Assembly: GCA_030537695.1 (NCBI GenBank)
Contig: JAUNVJ010000026.1
Span: 1-12,055, forward strand
DNA length: 12,055 nucleotides
Direction: 5' to 3'
DNA from: Tissierellia bacterium
GTDB lineage: Bacteria; Bacillota_A; Clostridia; Tissierellales; Peptoniphilaceae
Notes under the pieces: model-generated
Told to the model about the DNA's origin: nothing
The model's database searches: none
What the model saw: the letters and a program-made list of their open reading frames with translations, nothing else
Translations under genes and position numbers: made by a program
Shown: positions 6,703-12,055 of the stretch, in pieces
Numbering within the stretch: the first letter of the stretch is position 1
How the letters are laid out: the number at the start of each line of letters is the position of its first letter

Positions 6703-7881
6703 TTAGGCAGCTTTTTCCGAAGAGTTTTCATTTCGGTATAGGATTTCTTCCGCTTCTTGAAAATATTTCTTGGCCTTTTCCCTCAATAAAGGATCGATTC
6801 CTTCATAAAATGCTCCACCTTCCAAAAAATCTCTCAGTTTAACGACTTCATATCGAAATTTTCCCTCCGATCGGTAGCGATTGACATAGGTGGGTTCTAA
6901 GGAAATATCTTTTAATCGAGTGGTATTGGTAGTAAAGTTCTTTTCGATGATCGCCTTTACCAATATTCCAGTTTCTACCCCCTTTTTTCTTAAATGATCC
7001 ACACGTTGATTGGACAGGGCATTTCCCATGGAATAGATAGTAAAATGATCTCCCCAATCTCCGATACTTCGATCCGTCTCCTGTAATACATGGGGATGGG
7101 AGCCAAGTACCATATCTGCTCCGTAATCATAAAATTTTTTATTCCACTCTTGCTGTACCGGATTGGACTTTTCTATATATTCATGTCCCCAATGGGGCAA
7201 AATCACCACAAAATCAGTATGTGATTTTAAACTTTCAATATCACTTTTTATTATTTCTTCAGAAAATCGATTGATTCGATATTCTTCTTCCGGAGGCAAT
7301 AGACTGTCTAAACCGTTTAAAGATTGAGTATAGGCCAAAAATCCCACACGAACACCTCGAACTTCCATGACAGCGGGAGGCCGTTGATGATTTTGAAACG
7401 TACCGACGGAAACAATGCCCTCTTTTTTCATGGTTTCCAATGTTTCATCGATTCCTTCGATTCCCATATCTAAAGCGTGATTGTTTGCCGTGGATAAGAC
7501 ATCAAAACCTACCCTTTTTAGAGAATGGATACTTTCCTTGGGGAAATTAAAGCGAGGAAATCCAGAGGTGGGTCTTTTACTGTCGATGGACCCTTCAAAA
7601 TTGGCAAGGGCAATGTCCGCTTCCTGCAATTCTCTTTCTATTGGCCGAAAGCATGGGGTAAAATCGTATGTTTCACCATTAAAGTAACTTTTAACAATCG
7701 GTTGGTGGAAAATCAAATCACCGGTAGCAATTAAAGTGATTTCTTCTACAACTTTTTCCACCTGTTCTTTTGACCCATGGGAAGCTGCCTTTTCTTTTCC
7801 GTCAATCGTGGTCAACGAATTTTTATTGCAAGCAGTTAAAAAGAGTAGAAGAAACAAGATCAAATATTTTTGTCTTTTCAT
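6703..7881 (-). CDS. CapA-family lipoprotein (calcineurin-like metallophosphatase fold)
   Basis: Surface lipoprotein related to CapA/PgsA, the poly-gamma-glutamate synthesis accessory factor. The first 18 residues are a lipoprotein signal: KRQK, a hydrophobic stretch and the lipobox LTAC, with Cys18 as the lipidation site for Lgt. The mature part holds the family motifs in order: ATGDLIFHQ (52-60), ALANFEGSI (91-99), STANNHALDMG (130-140), VILPHWGHEY (226-235) and DMVLGSHPHVLQ (256-267), including the Asp, Asn and His metal-ligand candidates. At 392 aa the length is normal. AAAGGAG lies 6 nt before the ATG, and the start overlaps the queH stop (ATGA). No capB/capC-like genes are nearby, so a role in polyglutamate capsule is not supported here; a general phosphatase or cell-wall role is equally possible. 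Confidence 0.88.
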   Translation of the reverse strand: MKRQKYLILFLLLFLTACNKNSLTTIDGKEKAASHGSKEQVEKVVEEITLIATGDLIFHQPIVKSYFNGETYDFTPCFRPIERELQEADIALANFEGSIDSKRPTSGFPRFNFPKESIHSLKRVGFDVLSTANNHALDMGIEGIDETLETMKKEGIVSVGTFQNHQRPPAVMEVRGVRVGFLAYTQSLNGLDSLLPPEEEYRINRFSEEIIKSDIESLKSHTDFVVILPHWGHEYIEKSNPVQQEWNKKFYDYGADMVLGSHPHVLQETDRSIGDWGDHFTIYSMGNALSNQRVDHLRKKGVETGILVKAIIEKNFTTNTTRLKDISLEPTYVNRYRSEGKFRYEVVKLRDFLEGGAFYEGIDPLLREKAKKYFQEAEEILYRNENSSEKAA

Positions 7882-8504
7882 ATTGATCTCCTTTCTTCCA
7901 TCTCTCTTTTACTAAATACACATCCACAATAATCCTGTCGATACATATCAAAAGCTTTGGATAATTCGACAGATCTGGAATATCCGTTTTTTTTCTTGAA
8001 ATCGGAGTATAAGTAATCAATTCCATATTTTTCACCGATCCGATGACCTAGGCGATTTAAACGCTGTGAATCCTTATGAGGTGAAATACTCAATGTGGTG
8101 GTAAAATAATCATACTCTTCTTCTTTGGCTACTTGAGCCGTCTTTTCCAAACGAAGTCGGAAGCAACGGGTGCATCGCTTACCTCCTTCTGGTTCCTTTT
8201 CAAATCCTTTGACAAATTCATAGTATTCCTTGGAATCATAAATTGCAATTTTTACGTCGATATCATGGGATAGGCCTAATTTTTTCACTAAAGTCTGTTG
8301 TTCCTTCGCCCGATACTCATATTCTTTCTTTGTATCGATATTGGGATTATAATAAAAAACCGTTAGGTGAAAATGAGGGGCAAGACGTTCGATCACTGCG
8401 GAGGAACAGGGTCCACAACAACTGTGAAGTAAGAGCTTTGGTCTTTTGTTGCCAATTTGTCTTATAATATTTTCCATTTTTAAATGATAATTTTCTTTTT
8501 TCAT
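7878..8504 (-). CDS. queH: Epoxyqueuosine reductase QueH
   Basis: QueH (DUF208) catalyses the last step of queuosine synthesis, reducing epoxyqueuosine to queuosine in the anticodon wobble position of GUN tRNAs; it replaces the cobalamin enzyme QueG in many bacteria. The 208-aa protein has LLLHSCCGPCSS (25-35), YNPNI (52-56), GGKRCTRCFRLRL (107-119), SPHKDSQ (141-147), SDFKKK (167-172) and DYCGCVF (191-197). The cysteines at 29, 30, 33, 111, 114, 193 and 195 are the expected iron-sulfur and metal ligands, so it looks active. The ribosome binding site before the ATG is weak (GGTGA), and the ATG overlaps the stop of a short upstream frame. It is followed by the CapA-like gene with a 4-nt overlap. 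No other queuosine gene is in the window. Confidence 0.93.
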   Translation of the reverse strand: MKKENYHLKMENIIRQIGNKRPKLLLHSCCGPCSSAVIERLAPHFHLTVFYYNPNIDTKKEYEYRAKEQQTLVKKLGLSHDIDVKIAIYDSKEYYEFVKGFEKEPEGGKRCTRCFRLRLEKTAQVAKEEEYDYFTTTLSISPHKDSQRLNRLGHRIGEKYGIDYLYSDFKKKNGYSRSVELSKAFDMYRQDYCGCVFSKREMEERRSI

Positions 8505-8709
8505 CGTTTCACCATCATCTTAAAACTCTTATTATTCGAAAGCTCCATAAAAGCTGTATGCTCCAATCTTTTGTACCCTATTATCAATCATATCAATCCA
8601 GTTCAATGTCTAATTCAAATGATGAGGATATTACAGGGGCAAAGTTCCTCTTCAAAAAAGTCATCGTCCAAAGTATTTGTTCAAGTCCTTTCCTTTTATA
8701 AATTATTGC
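8505..8709 (-). promoter_or_regulatory. Leader region of queH with short upstream open frames
   Basis: About 200 nt lie between the candidate promoter and queH. Two minus-strand frames are noticeable: MTFLKRNFAPVISSS onward, 23 codons ending FELDIELD, and MELSNNKSFKMMVKR, whose TGA overlaps the queH ATG (ATGA). Neither has a strong ribosome binding site. I looked for a preQ1 riboswitch, which would make sense for a queuosine gene, and did not see its typical conserved stem and A-rich tail. Confidence 0.3.
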
Positions 8710-8725
8710 ATTATAAATATGTCAA
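8697..8725 (-). promoter_or_regulatory. Promoter candidate for queH-capA
   Basis: An exact TTGACA is present at 8720-8725 on the minus strand. At 17-18 nt spacing the -10 is an imperfect TTTATA/TTATAA. A perfect TATAAT lies too close to that -35 (8710-8715), so the exact pair is ambiguous. Confidence 0.45.
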
Positions 8726-8899
8726 TTTTTTTATTTTTCGTCTCTACGCTTTGTACCATTTCCATAGCCATATGACTTTAAATCTTTCGAACTCCCCATT
8801 TCTTATTTCGTGAATTTTCATATCTGGTCCATTATATGTCCTTTTTCAAATTCTATTACAATAAAATCAAGAAAAAGAAGGGTCGACGATAGTAACTAT

Positions 8900-8919
8900 A
8901 AAAAGGATTAAAAAGGATT
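8900..8919. repeat. Tandem duplication of AAAAAGGATT
   Basis: Two perfect adjacent copies of the 10-base unit AAAAAGGATT (8900-8909 and 8910-8919). Function unknown; it may be simple slippage. Confidence 0.7.
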
Positions 8920-9077
8920 GAAGATATGGTTCCATCGAATTTATTTTACCTAACTGAAAAATAGAAGATTTCGTCAACAAATCTCTATCGATGGTCTAAT
9001 GATGGGATCCTCGCTCAAGATATATAATTTTTGATAAAGAAGGGATTCTTGGCGGGATTTTACCCCGACAAAACCTA

Positions 9078-9095
9078 ATGTAAACTGATGTAAAC
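9078..9095. repeat. Short direct repeat ATGTAAAC
   Basis: ATGTAAAC occurs at 9078-9085 and 9088-9095 with a 2-base gap, giving a 10-base period (one helical turn). It lies just beyond the hairpin downstream of tRNA-Pro. Possible protein-binding pair or chance. Confidence 0.5.
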
Positions 9096-9101
9096 AAATA
9101 A

Positions 9102-9146
9102 GGTTACAGAAGAATGGCTATTTTTCAAGCCTACCCTTCTGTAACC
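9102..9146 (-). terminator. Long hairpin, probable terminator of tRNA-Pro
   Basis: GGTTACAGAAG (9102-9112) and CTTCTGTAACC (9136-9146) are perfect 11-base arms, with a second inner pairing GGCT/AGCC (9116-9119 with 9128-9131). It begins 12 nt after the tRNA 3' end. On the minus strand the sequence after it is T-rich (TTATTTGTTT), so it is a plausible though not classical intrinsic terminator. Confidence 0.6.
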
Positions 9147-9157
9147 CTATCATAACT

Positions 9158-9234
9158 TGGTCGGGATGAAAGGATTTGAACCTTCGACCCCATGCACCCC
9201 ATACATGTGCGCTACCGAGCTGCGCTACATCCCG
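9158..9234 (-). tRNA. tRNA-Pro (anticodon GGG)
   Basis: The 77-nt minus-strand sequence folds as a complete tRNA. The acceptor arm is CGGGATG with CATCCCG, the D arm GCGC with GCGC, and the anticodon stem CATGT with GCATG (one G-T wobble). The anticodon loop ATGGGGT has anticodon GGG after U33. The T arm is GAAGG, TTCAAAT, CCTTT. The discriminator base is A and CCA is encoded at 9158-9160. GGG reads the proline codons CCC and CCU. It has its own promoter just upstream and a hairpin downstream, so it is a single-gene unit. Confidence 0.96.
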
Positions 9235-9245
9235 ACAACAAATCT

Positions 9246-9274
9246 ATTCTAACATAAATTTATTGAGAGATCAA
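9246..9274 (-). promoter_or_regulatory. Promoter of tRNA-Pro
   Basis: On the minus strand TTGATC (9269-9274) and TAGAAT (9246-9251) are separated by exactly 17 nt. The tRNA begins 11 nt after the -10 box, so this is a near-consensus vegetative promoter placed correctly for the tRNA. Confidence 0.8.
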
Positions 9275-9280
9275 CAGGTG

Positions 9281-9288
9281 CCTCCTTT
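9281..9288 (-). promoter_or_regulatory. Orphan ribosome binding site after lgt
   Basis: AAAGGAGG overlaps the end of the lgt stop codon but is followed only by TTG and three codons before a stop, inside the tRNA promoter. It looks like the surviving ribosome binding site of a lost downstream gene, or chance. Confidence 0.35.
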
Positions 9289-10039
9289 AATTTTTTTCTT
9301 TTTTTGAAAAATAAAAATAGAAAAAAGATCCCATTCCTACTAAAATCAAACTGACCAATTGGGAAACACGATAGGATCCAAGGTATAGTGAGTCTGTTCG
9401 CATTCCTTCTACAAAAAATCGTCCCATTCCATAAATAATAAAGTAAAGAAAAAATAATTGTCCTTCAAATTTTTGTCTTTTTGACAGATAAAAATACAAA
9501 AAGAGAAAAATCCCGATATCGATTAAGGATTCATATAGAAAAGTGGGATGAACCTTTTGGCCATCTACTACAATGGCCCAAGGAAGATTCGTCGGCCCTC
9601 CATGGGCCTCCCCATTTATAAAGTTTCCCCATCTTCCAATGCCTTGAGCCAATGCCAAACCAGGGGCAACACAATCGGCAACGGTTAGAAATTTTAATTT
9701 TTTTATGCGACAAAAGAAATAGCCGGCCAAAATTCCTGCTAAAATGCCACCATAAATCGCCAGGCCCCCATTTCGTATGGCAGGAATTTCCGACAGATGA
9801 TGGGAATAATAATCCCATTGAAATGCCACATAATAAAGCCTCGCTCCAATAATGCCTAAAATGATGACAATTAGTGATAAATCCGTACCGACTCCCTGAT
9901 AAAGACCATTTTTATAATTTTTTTTCTCTGCCAATTTGTCGGTGGTATAGACGGCCAAAAAAGCACCGATTGCAATCAATATCCCATACCAACGGACTTC
10001 TAGTCCGAAGAGGGAAAAGGCCACTGGATCTATATTCAT
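9287..10039 (-). CDS. lgt: Phosphatidylglycerol-prolipoprotein diacylglyceryl transferase Lgt
   Basis: Integral membrane enzyme that moves diacylglycerol from phosphatidylglycerol onto the lipobox cysteine of prolipoproteins, the first step of lipoprotein maturation. The 250-aa protein has several membrane segments (about 13-32, 55-72, 90-110, 172-186, 195-210 and 226-244). It carries the Lgt signature [10 protein letters not shown] (135-144), plus RWYGILIA (16-23), GARLYYV (65-71), [12 protein letters not shown] (91-102) and HPTFLYES (164-171). Its ATG overlaps the deoC stop by 4 nt (ATGA), and the AAGGAG upstream is about 12 nt away, so translation is probably coupled to deoC. It is last in the yebC operon. 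The CapA-like lipoprotein in this window is a plausible substrate. Confidence 0.96.
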   Translation of the reverse strand: MNIDPVAFSLFGLEVRWYGILIAIGAFLAVYTTDKLAEKKNYKNGLYQGVGTDLSLIVIILGIIGARLYYVAFQWDYYSHHLSEIPAIRNGGLAIYGGILAGILAGYFFCRIKKLKFLTVADCVAPGLALAQGIGRWGNFINGEAHGGPTNLPWAIVVDGQKVHPTFLYESLIDIGIFLFLYFYLSKRQKFEGQLFFLYFIIYGMGRFFVEGMRTDSLYLGSYRVSQLVSLILVGMGSFFYFYFSKKEKN

Positions 10040-10695
10040 GCTTCGTTATACTCCTTCATAATTTGTACTCCGGCAGATACTCCCAAGCGATTCGCTCCGT
10101 TTTCCACCATCTTTTGAGCCGTCTTTAAATCTCTTATTCCACCGGAAGCTTTTACGCCCAGATCTTCTCCCACCGTATTTCTCATAAGTTCAATATCTTC
10201 TACTTTTGCCCCGGAAGTTGAAAAACCAGTAGACGTTTTAACAAAATCTGCTCCTGCTTCTTTTGCCAATTGACAAGCCTTTTGTATTTCCTCTTTTTCT
10301 AACAGACAATTTTCCAAGATCACCTTTAAAAGTTTCCCCTCTTTGTGTACTGCTTCGGCGACTGCTTGAATATCTTCTTGAACGCCTTGATAATTTTTTT
10401 CTTTCATCCAACCGATATTTAAAACCATGTCGATTTCCGAAGCTCCGTTTTTAATGGCTTCTTGTGCTTCGAACACTTTTGTAGTCGTGGTATTTGCACC
10501 CAAGGGAAATCCCACCACGGTACAAACCAATACATCTGTATCCTTCAATGCTTGATACGCCGTGGATACCCACAGGGGATTGACACATACGGACATAAAA
10601 TCATATTCTTTAGCTTCTTGACAAAGTTCTAAAATTTGTTCTTTTGTCGACTCCGGTTTCAATAATGTATGATCGATTAATTTATTAAATTTCAT
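10036..10695 (-). CDS. deoC: Deoxyribose-phosphate aldolase DeoC
   Basis: Cytoplasmic class I aldolase that splits 2-deoxyribose-5-phosphate into glyceraldehyde-3-phosphate and acetaldehyde in deoxynucleoside catabolism. From the chosen start it is 219 aa, normal for the family. The N terminus [14 protein letters not shown] is typical. The Schiff-base lysine is in FVKTSTGF (Lys153), with the partner residues Asp89 in EIDMV and Lys182 in VKASGG, so the active site is complete. An in-frame extension to 10719 (eight codons) is rejected because AGAGGAG lies 7 nt before the ATG at 10695. That ATG is one base after the stop of the flavoprotein gene, and the gene's end overlaps lgt by 4 nt. No other deo genes are nearby; co-transcription with yebC and lgt is probably incidental. 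Confidence 0.96.
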   Translation of the reverse strand: MKFNKLIDHTLLKPESTKEQILELCQEAKEYDFMSVCVNPLWVSTAYQALKDTDVLVCTVVGFPLGANTTTTKVFEAQEAIKNGASEIDMVLNIGWMKEKNYQGVQEDIQAVAEAVHKEGKLLKVILENCLLEKEEIQKACQLAKEAGADFVKTSTGFSTSGAKVEDIELMRNTVGEDLGVKASGGIRDLKTAQKMVENGANRLGVSAGVQIMKEYNEA

Positions 10696-10696
10696 T

Positions 10697-11263
10697 TTAA
10701 TTCTCCTCTGTTCCCCCATCTGATTGCAGTAGGGATAATAATTTTTGATTGTCCTTATTCAATGGATGTTCATCCGTATTCGAAATCTCATAAAAGGAAT
10801 ATTCCGAACATCCGATGGCAGCAAAAAAATGGTCAAAGACCAATTCCGATCCTAAAAATTGTTTGGGATGAGCCGGTGCTCCTCCATTGATCAATCCGAT
10901 TCCCAATTTATTTCGAGGCAGTTTTTCTTTTTGAATATATTTTCGACTCCAATAAACTTGCATTCGGTCAATGCACATTTTAGATAATGCACTCACCGAA
11001 TTAAAATAAATGGGGGTTGCAAAAATGACAATATCCGATTGATCGATCTTTTCATAAATGCTCGTGAAATCATCTTTTACGATACAATAGGGTTTCGTTG
11101 CACAACCATAACAAGAGATGCAATATTTAAAGTTCAAATTTTTAAGATCAATCTTTTCAAAATCATCATCTGAAAATTTTTTTTGGATAAAGAGATCCAG
11201 CATCTTTTCTGTATTGTGATTTTTTCGGGGACTTCCCATAAAAGCAGTGATTTTATTCTTCAT
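10697..11263 (-). CDS. Flavodoxin-fold, Isf-like iron-sulfur flavoprotein / NAD(P)H-dependent FMN reductase
   Basis: Probable FMN-binding redox protein of 188 aa. The start has the family loop [13 protein letters not shown] (9-21, phosphate binding of FMN) after a KITAF strand, and FATPIYFNS at 81-89 is the second flavin loop. Residues 48-60 contain four cysteines, C48-X2-C51-X2-C54-X5-C60, the compact spacing reported for archaeal iron-sulfur flavoprotein (Isf), which binds a 4Fe-4S cluster. The following IVKDDF is common in this family. The start is uncertain: ATGs at 11269 and 11263 lie inside the end of yebC (overlap 11-17 nt), and none has a clean ribosome binding site, so coupling to yebC is likely. 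An open frame to 11308 exists but adds residues unlike the family. deoC follows after one base. Physiological electron donors and acceptors are unknown. Confidence 0.8.
   Translation of the reverse strand: MKNKITAFMGSPRKNHNTEKMLDLFIQKKFSDDDFEKIDLKNLNFKYCISCYGCATKPYCIVKDDFTSIYEKIDQSDIVIFATPIYFNSVSALSKMCIDRMQVYWSRKYIQKEKLPRNKLGIGLINGGAPAHPKQFLGSELVFDHFFAAIGCSEYSFYEISNTDEHPLNKDNQKLLSLLQSDGGTEEN
10703..10709 (-). promoter_or_regulatory. Ribosome binding site deciding the deoC start
   Basis: AGAGGAG lies 7 nt before ATG 10695 and within the last codons of the flavoprotein gene. It supports the shorter, family-length DeoC. Confidence 0.75.
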
Positions 11264-11993
11264 CCTCATCCACATCCCAGTTTGTATAGACATCCTGGAC
11301 ATCGTCATTGTCTTCTAAGGCATCGATTAATTTTTCCATATTTTTAATATCCTCTTCGGATTCTAAGGATGTATAATTGGACGGTAAATAGGTGATATCC
11401 GATTGCACGAATTCAAAACCTTCTTCTTCCAAGCCTTTTCTGACACTGTGATATTGATCCGGTTCTGTTACAATTTCAAAGGCTTCTCCTCGGTCAATGA
11501 CATCTTCTGCTCCCAAATCAATGGCCGTTAACATTAATTCGTCTTCGTCGACATGGTCCCCTTTTAAAATTCCCATTTGCCCTTTTCGTTCAAACATAAA
11601 AGACACACAGCCTGGTTGGCCTAAATTTCCTCCATGTTTATCAAAGGCATGGCGTATTTCAGGTGCCGTTCTATTTCTGTTGTCCGTCAAACAAGTTACC
11701 ATAACAGCAATTCCAGACGGTCCATATCCTTCATAGGTGACTTCTTCAAAGGATTCAGTACTTCCTTCACCGGTGCCCTTCTTGATGGCTCTTTCTATAT
11801 TATCATTGGGCATATTTTCTGATTTTGCTTTATCAATGGCTACTTTAAGGGCGGGATTGTATTCTGGATCTGCCCCTCCCTCTTTGGCCGCAACCATTAT
11901 ATAACGACCTAATTTTGTAAAAATCCGACCTCTTTTCGCATCTTCTTTTCCTTTTTTATTTTTTATATTACTCCATTTCGAATGGCCTGCCAT
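11253..11993 (-). CDS. yebC: YebC/PmpR (TACO1) family regulator / translation factor
   Basis: Highly conserved 246-aa protein; the family was first described as DNA-binding regulators and more recently as ribosome-associated factors that ease stalling at proline-rich stretches. The start [19 protein letters not shown] is the diagnostic N terminus, followed by [27 protein letters not shown] (about 59-75), [10 protein letters not shown] and [20 protein letters not shown] (about 103-122), the full set of family motifs. The acidic tail (DVDEDEE) is usual. Length is typical. AAAGGA lies about 10 nt before the ATG. It is the first gene in the window of the operon yebC-flavoprotein-deoC-lgt, and its last codons overlap the next gene. 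If the translation role applies, its nearness to tRNA-Pro is suggestive but not evidence. Confidence 0.96.
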   Translation of the reverse strand: MAGHSKWSNIKNKKGKEDAKRGRIFTKLGRYIMVAAKEGGADPEYNPALKVAIDKAKSENMPNDNIERAIKKGTGEGSTESFEEVTYEGYGPSGIAVMVTCLTDNRNRTAPEIRHAFDKHGGNLGQPGCVSFMFERKGQMGILKGDHVDEDELMLTAIDLGAEDVIDRGEAFEIVTEPDQYHSVRKGLEEEGFEFVQSDITYLPSNYTSLESEEDIKNMEKLIDALEDNDDVQDVYTNWDVDEDEE

Positions 11994-12011
11994 TTCATCA
12001 CTTTCCTTTCG

Positions 12012-12027
12012 ATTATAAAATATTATA
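12012..12027 (-). promoter_or_regulatory. AT-rich promoter region of yebC
   Basis: Two TATAAT hexamers on the minus strand (12012-12017 and 12022-12027) lie 19-34 nt before yebC. No good -35 box was seen, and the upstream part is cut by the window end. Confidence 0.35.
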
Positions 12028-12055
12028 ATATCATAATTTAAATGATTTTACATCT

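Larger units (their letters stand above)
8821..9101. other. Intergenic stretch without a recognisable gene
   Basis: No convincing coding region on either strand. It contains two 10-bp tandem duplications (8900-8919 and 9078-9095) and AT-rich sequence. A short plus-strand frame starting ATGGTTCCATCG near 8926 closes after 12 codons, with a further 18 open codons beyond the stop. Nothing identifiable. Confidence 0.5.

Noticed and set aside
8505..8700. preQ1 riboswitch upstream of queH
   Set aside because: The expected small stem with C-rich loop and A-rich tail could not be found; only short frames were seen.
8484..8813. Plus-strand 109-codon open frame opposite the queH start and leader
   Set aside because: It overlaps the queH N terminus on the other strand, lacks a ribosome binding site, and its composition (Phe/Leu/Ser-rich) is typical of an antisense shadow.
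9158..9234. tRNA-Pro as a mobile element attachment site
   Set aside because: No duplicated tRNA 3' end and no integrase were found in the window.
10696..10719. Longer deoC start adding eight residues
   Set aside because: The extra residues overlap the flavoprotein gene, do not fit the DeoC family N terminus, and the ribosome binding site points to the ATG at 10695.
11264..11308. Longer start of the Isf-like flavoprotein
   Set aside because: The added Met-rich residues are the out-of-frame reading of the yebC end and do not fit flavodoxin-family N termini.
1..12055. CRISPR array or complete insertion sequence
   Set aside because: No regularly spaced repeats, and no intact transposase with terminal inverted repeats on either strand.

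Overview
The window (AT-rich, low-GC) reads as a Gram-positive anaerobe of the Clostridia/Tissierellia type. This is inferred from strong AGGAGG-type ribosome binding sites, QueH-type queuosine synthesis, an iron-sulfur flavoprotein-like reductase and a nurA-herA pair downstream of rsmI. No species can be named from the sequence alone. All convincing genes lie on the minus strand, so transcription runs from high to low coordinates.

Layout, in the direction of transcription. (1) 11993-9287: a tightly packed operon yebC, an Isf-like flavoprotein, deoC and lgt, with overlaps or 1-nt gaps. (2) 9274-9102: tRNA-Pro(GGG) with its own near-consensus promoter and a long downstream hairpin. (3) 9101-8505: no clear gene; it holds two short tandem repeats and a queH leader with a TTGACA box. 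(4) 8504-6703: queH overlapping a CapA-like lipoprotein by 4 nt, closed by a hairpin terminator at 6655-6676. (5) 6585-2925: a TATAAT promoter, then rsmI-nurA-herA as a coupled operon (8-nt overlap, then an 11-nt gap), closed by a strong intrinsic terminator. (6) 2924-2165: about 0.75 kb of debris-like or regulatory DNA with hairpins, a perfect palindrome and tiny open frames, some with good ribosome binding sites. (7) 2148-1: a type I restriction-modification locus with a complete 702-aa hsdM and the first codons of hsdS, which runs off the left edge. hsdR is not in the window.

How the parts work together. Lgt lipidates lipoproteins, and the CapA-like protein here carries a lipobox. YebC and RsmI act on translation (ribosome-associated factor, 16S rRNA methylation), and QueH and tRNA-Pro add to a translation theme. 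NurA and HerA form a nuclease-translocase machine for processing DNA ends. Its position beside a type I methyltransferase, separated only by a debris-filled spacer, suggests a boundary between a conserved housekeeping cluster and an acquired defence locus. The most interesting points are the rsmI-nurA-herA operon, the structured leader in front of hsdM, and the compact CX2CX2CX5C motif in the flavoprotein whose start overlaps yebC.
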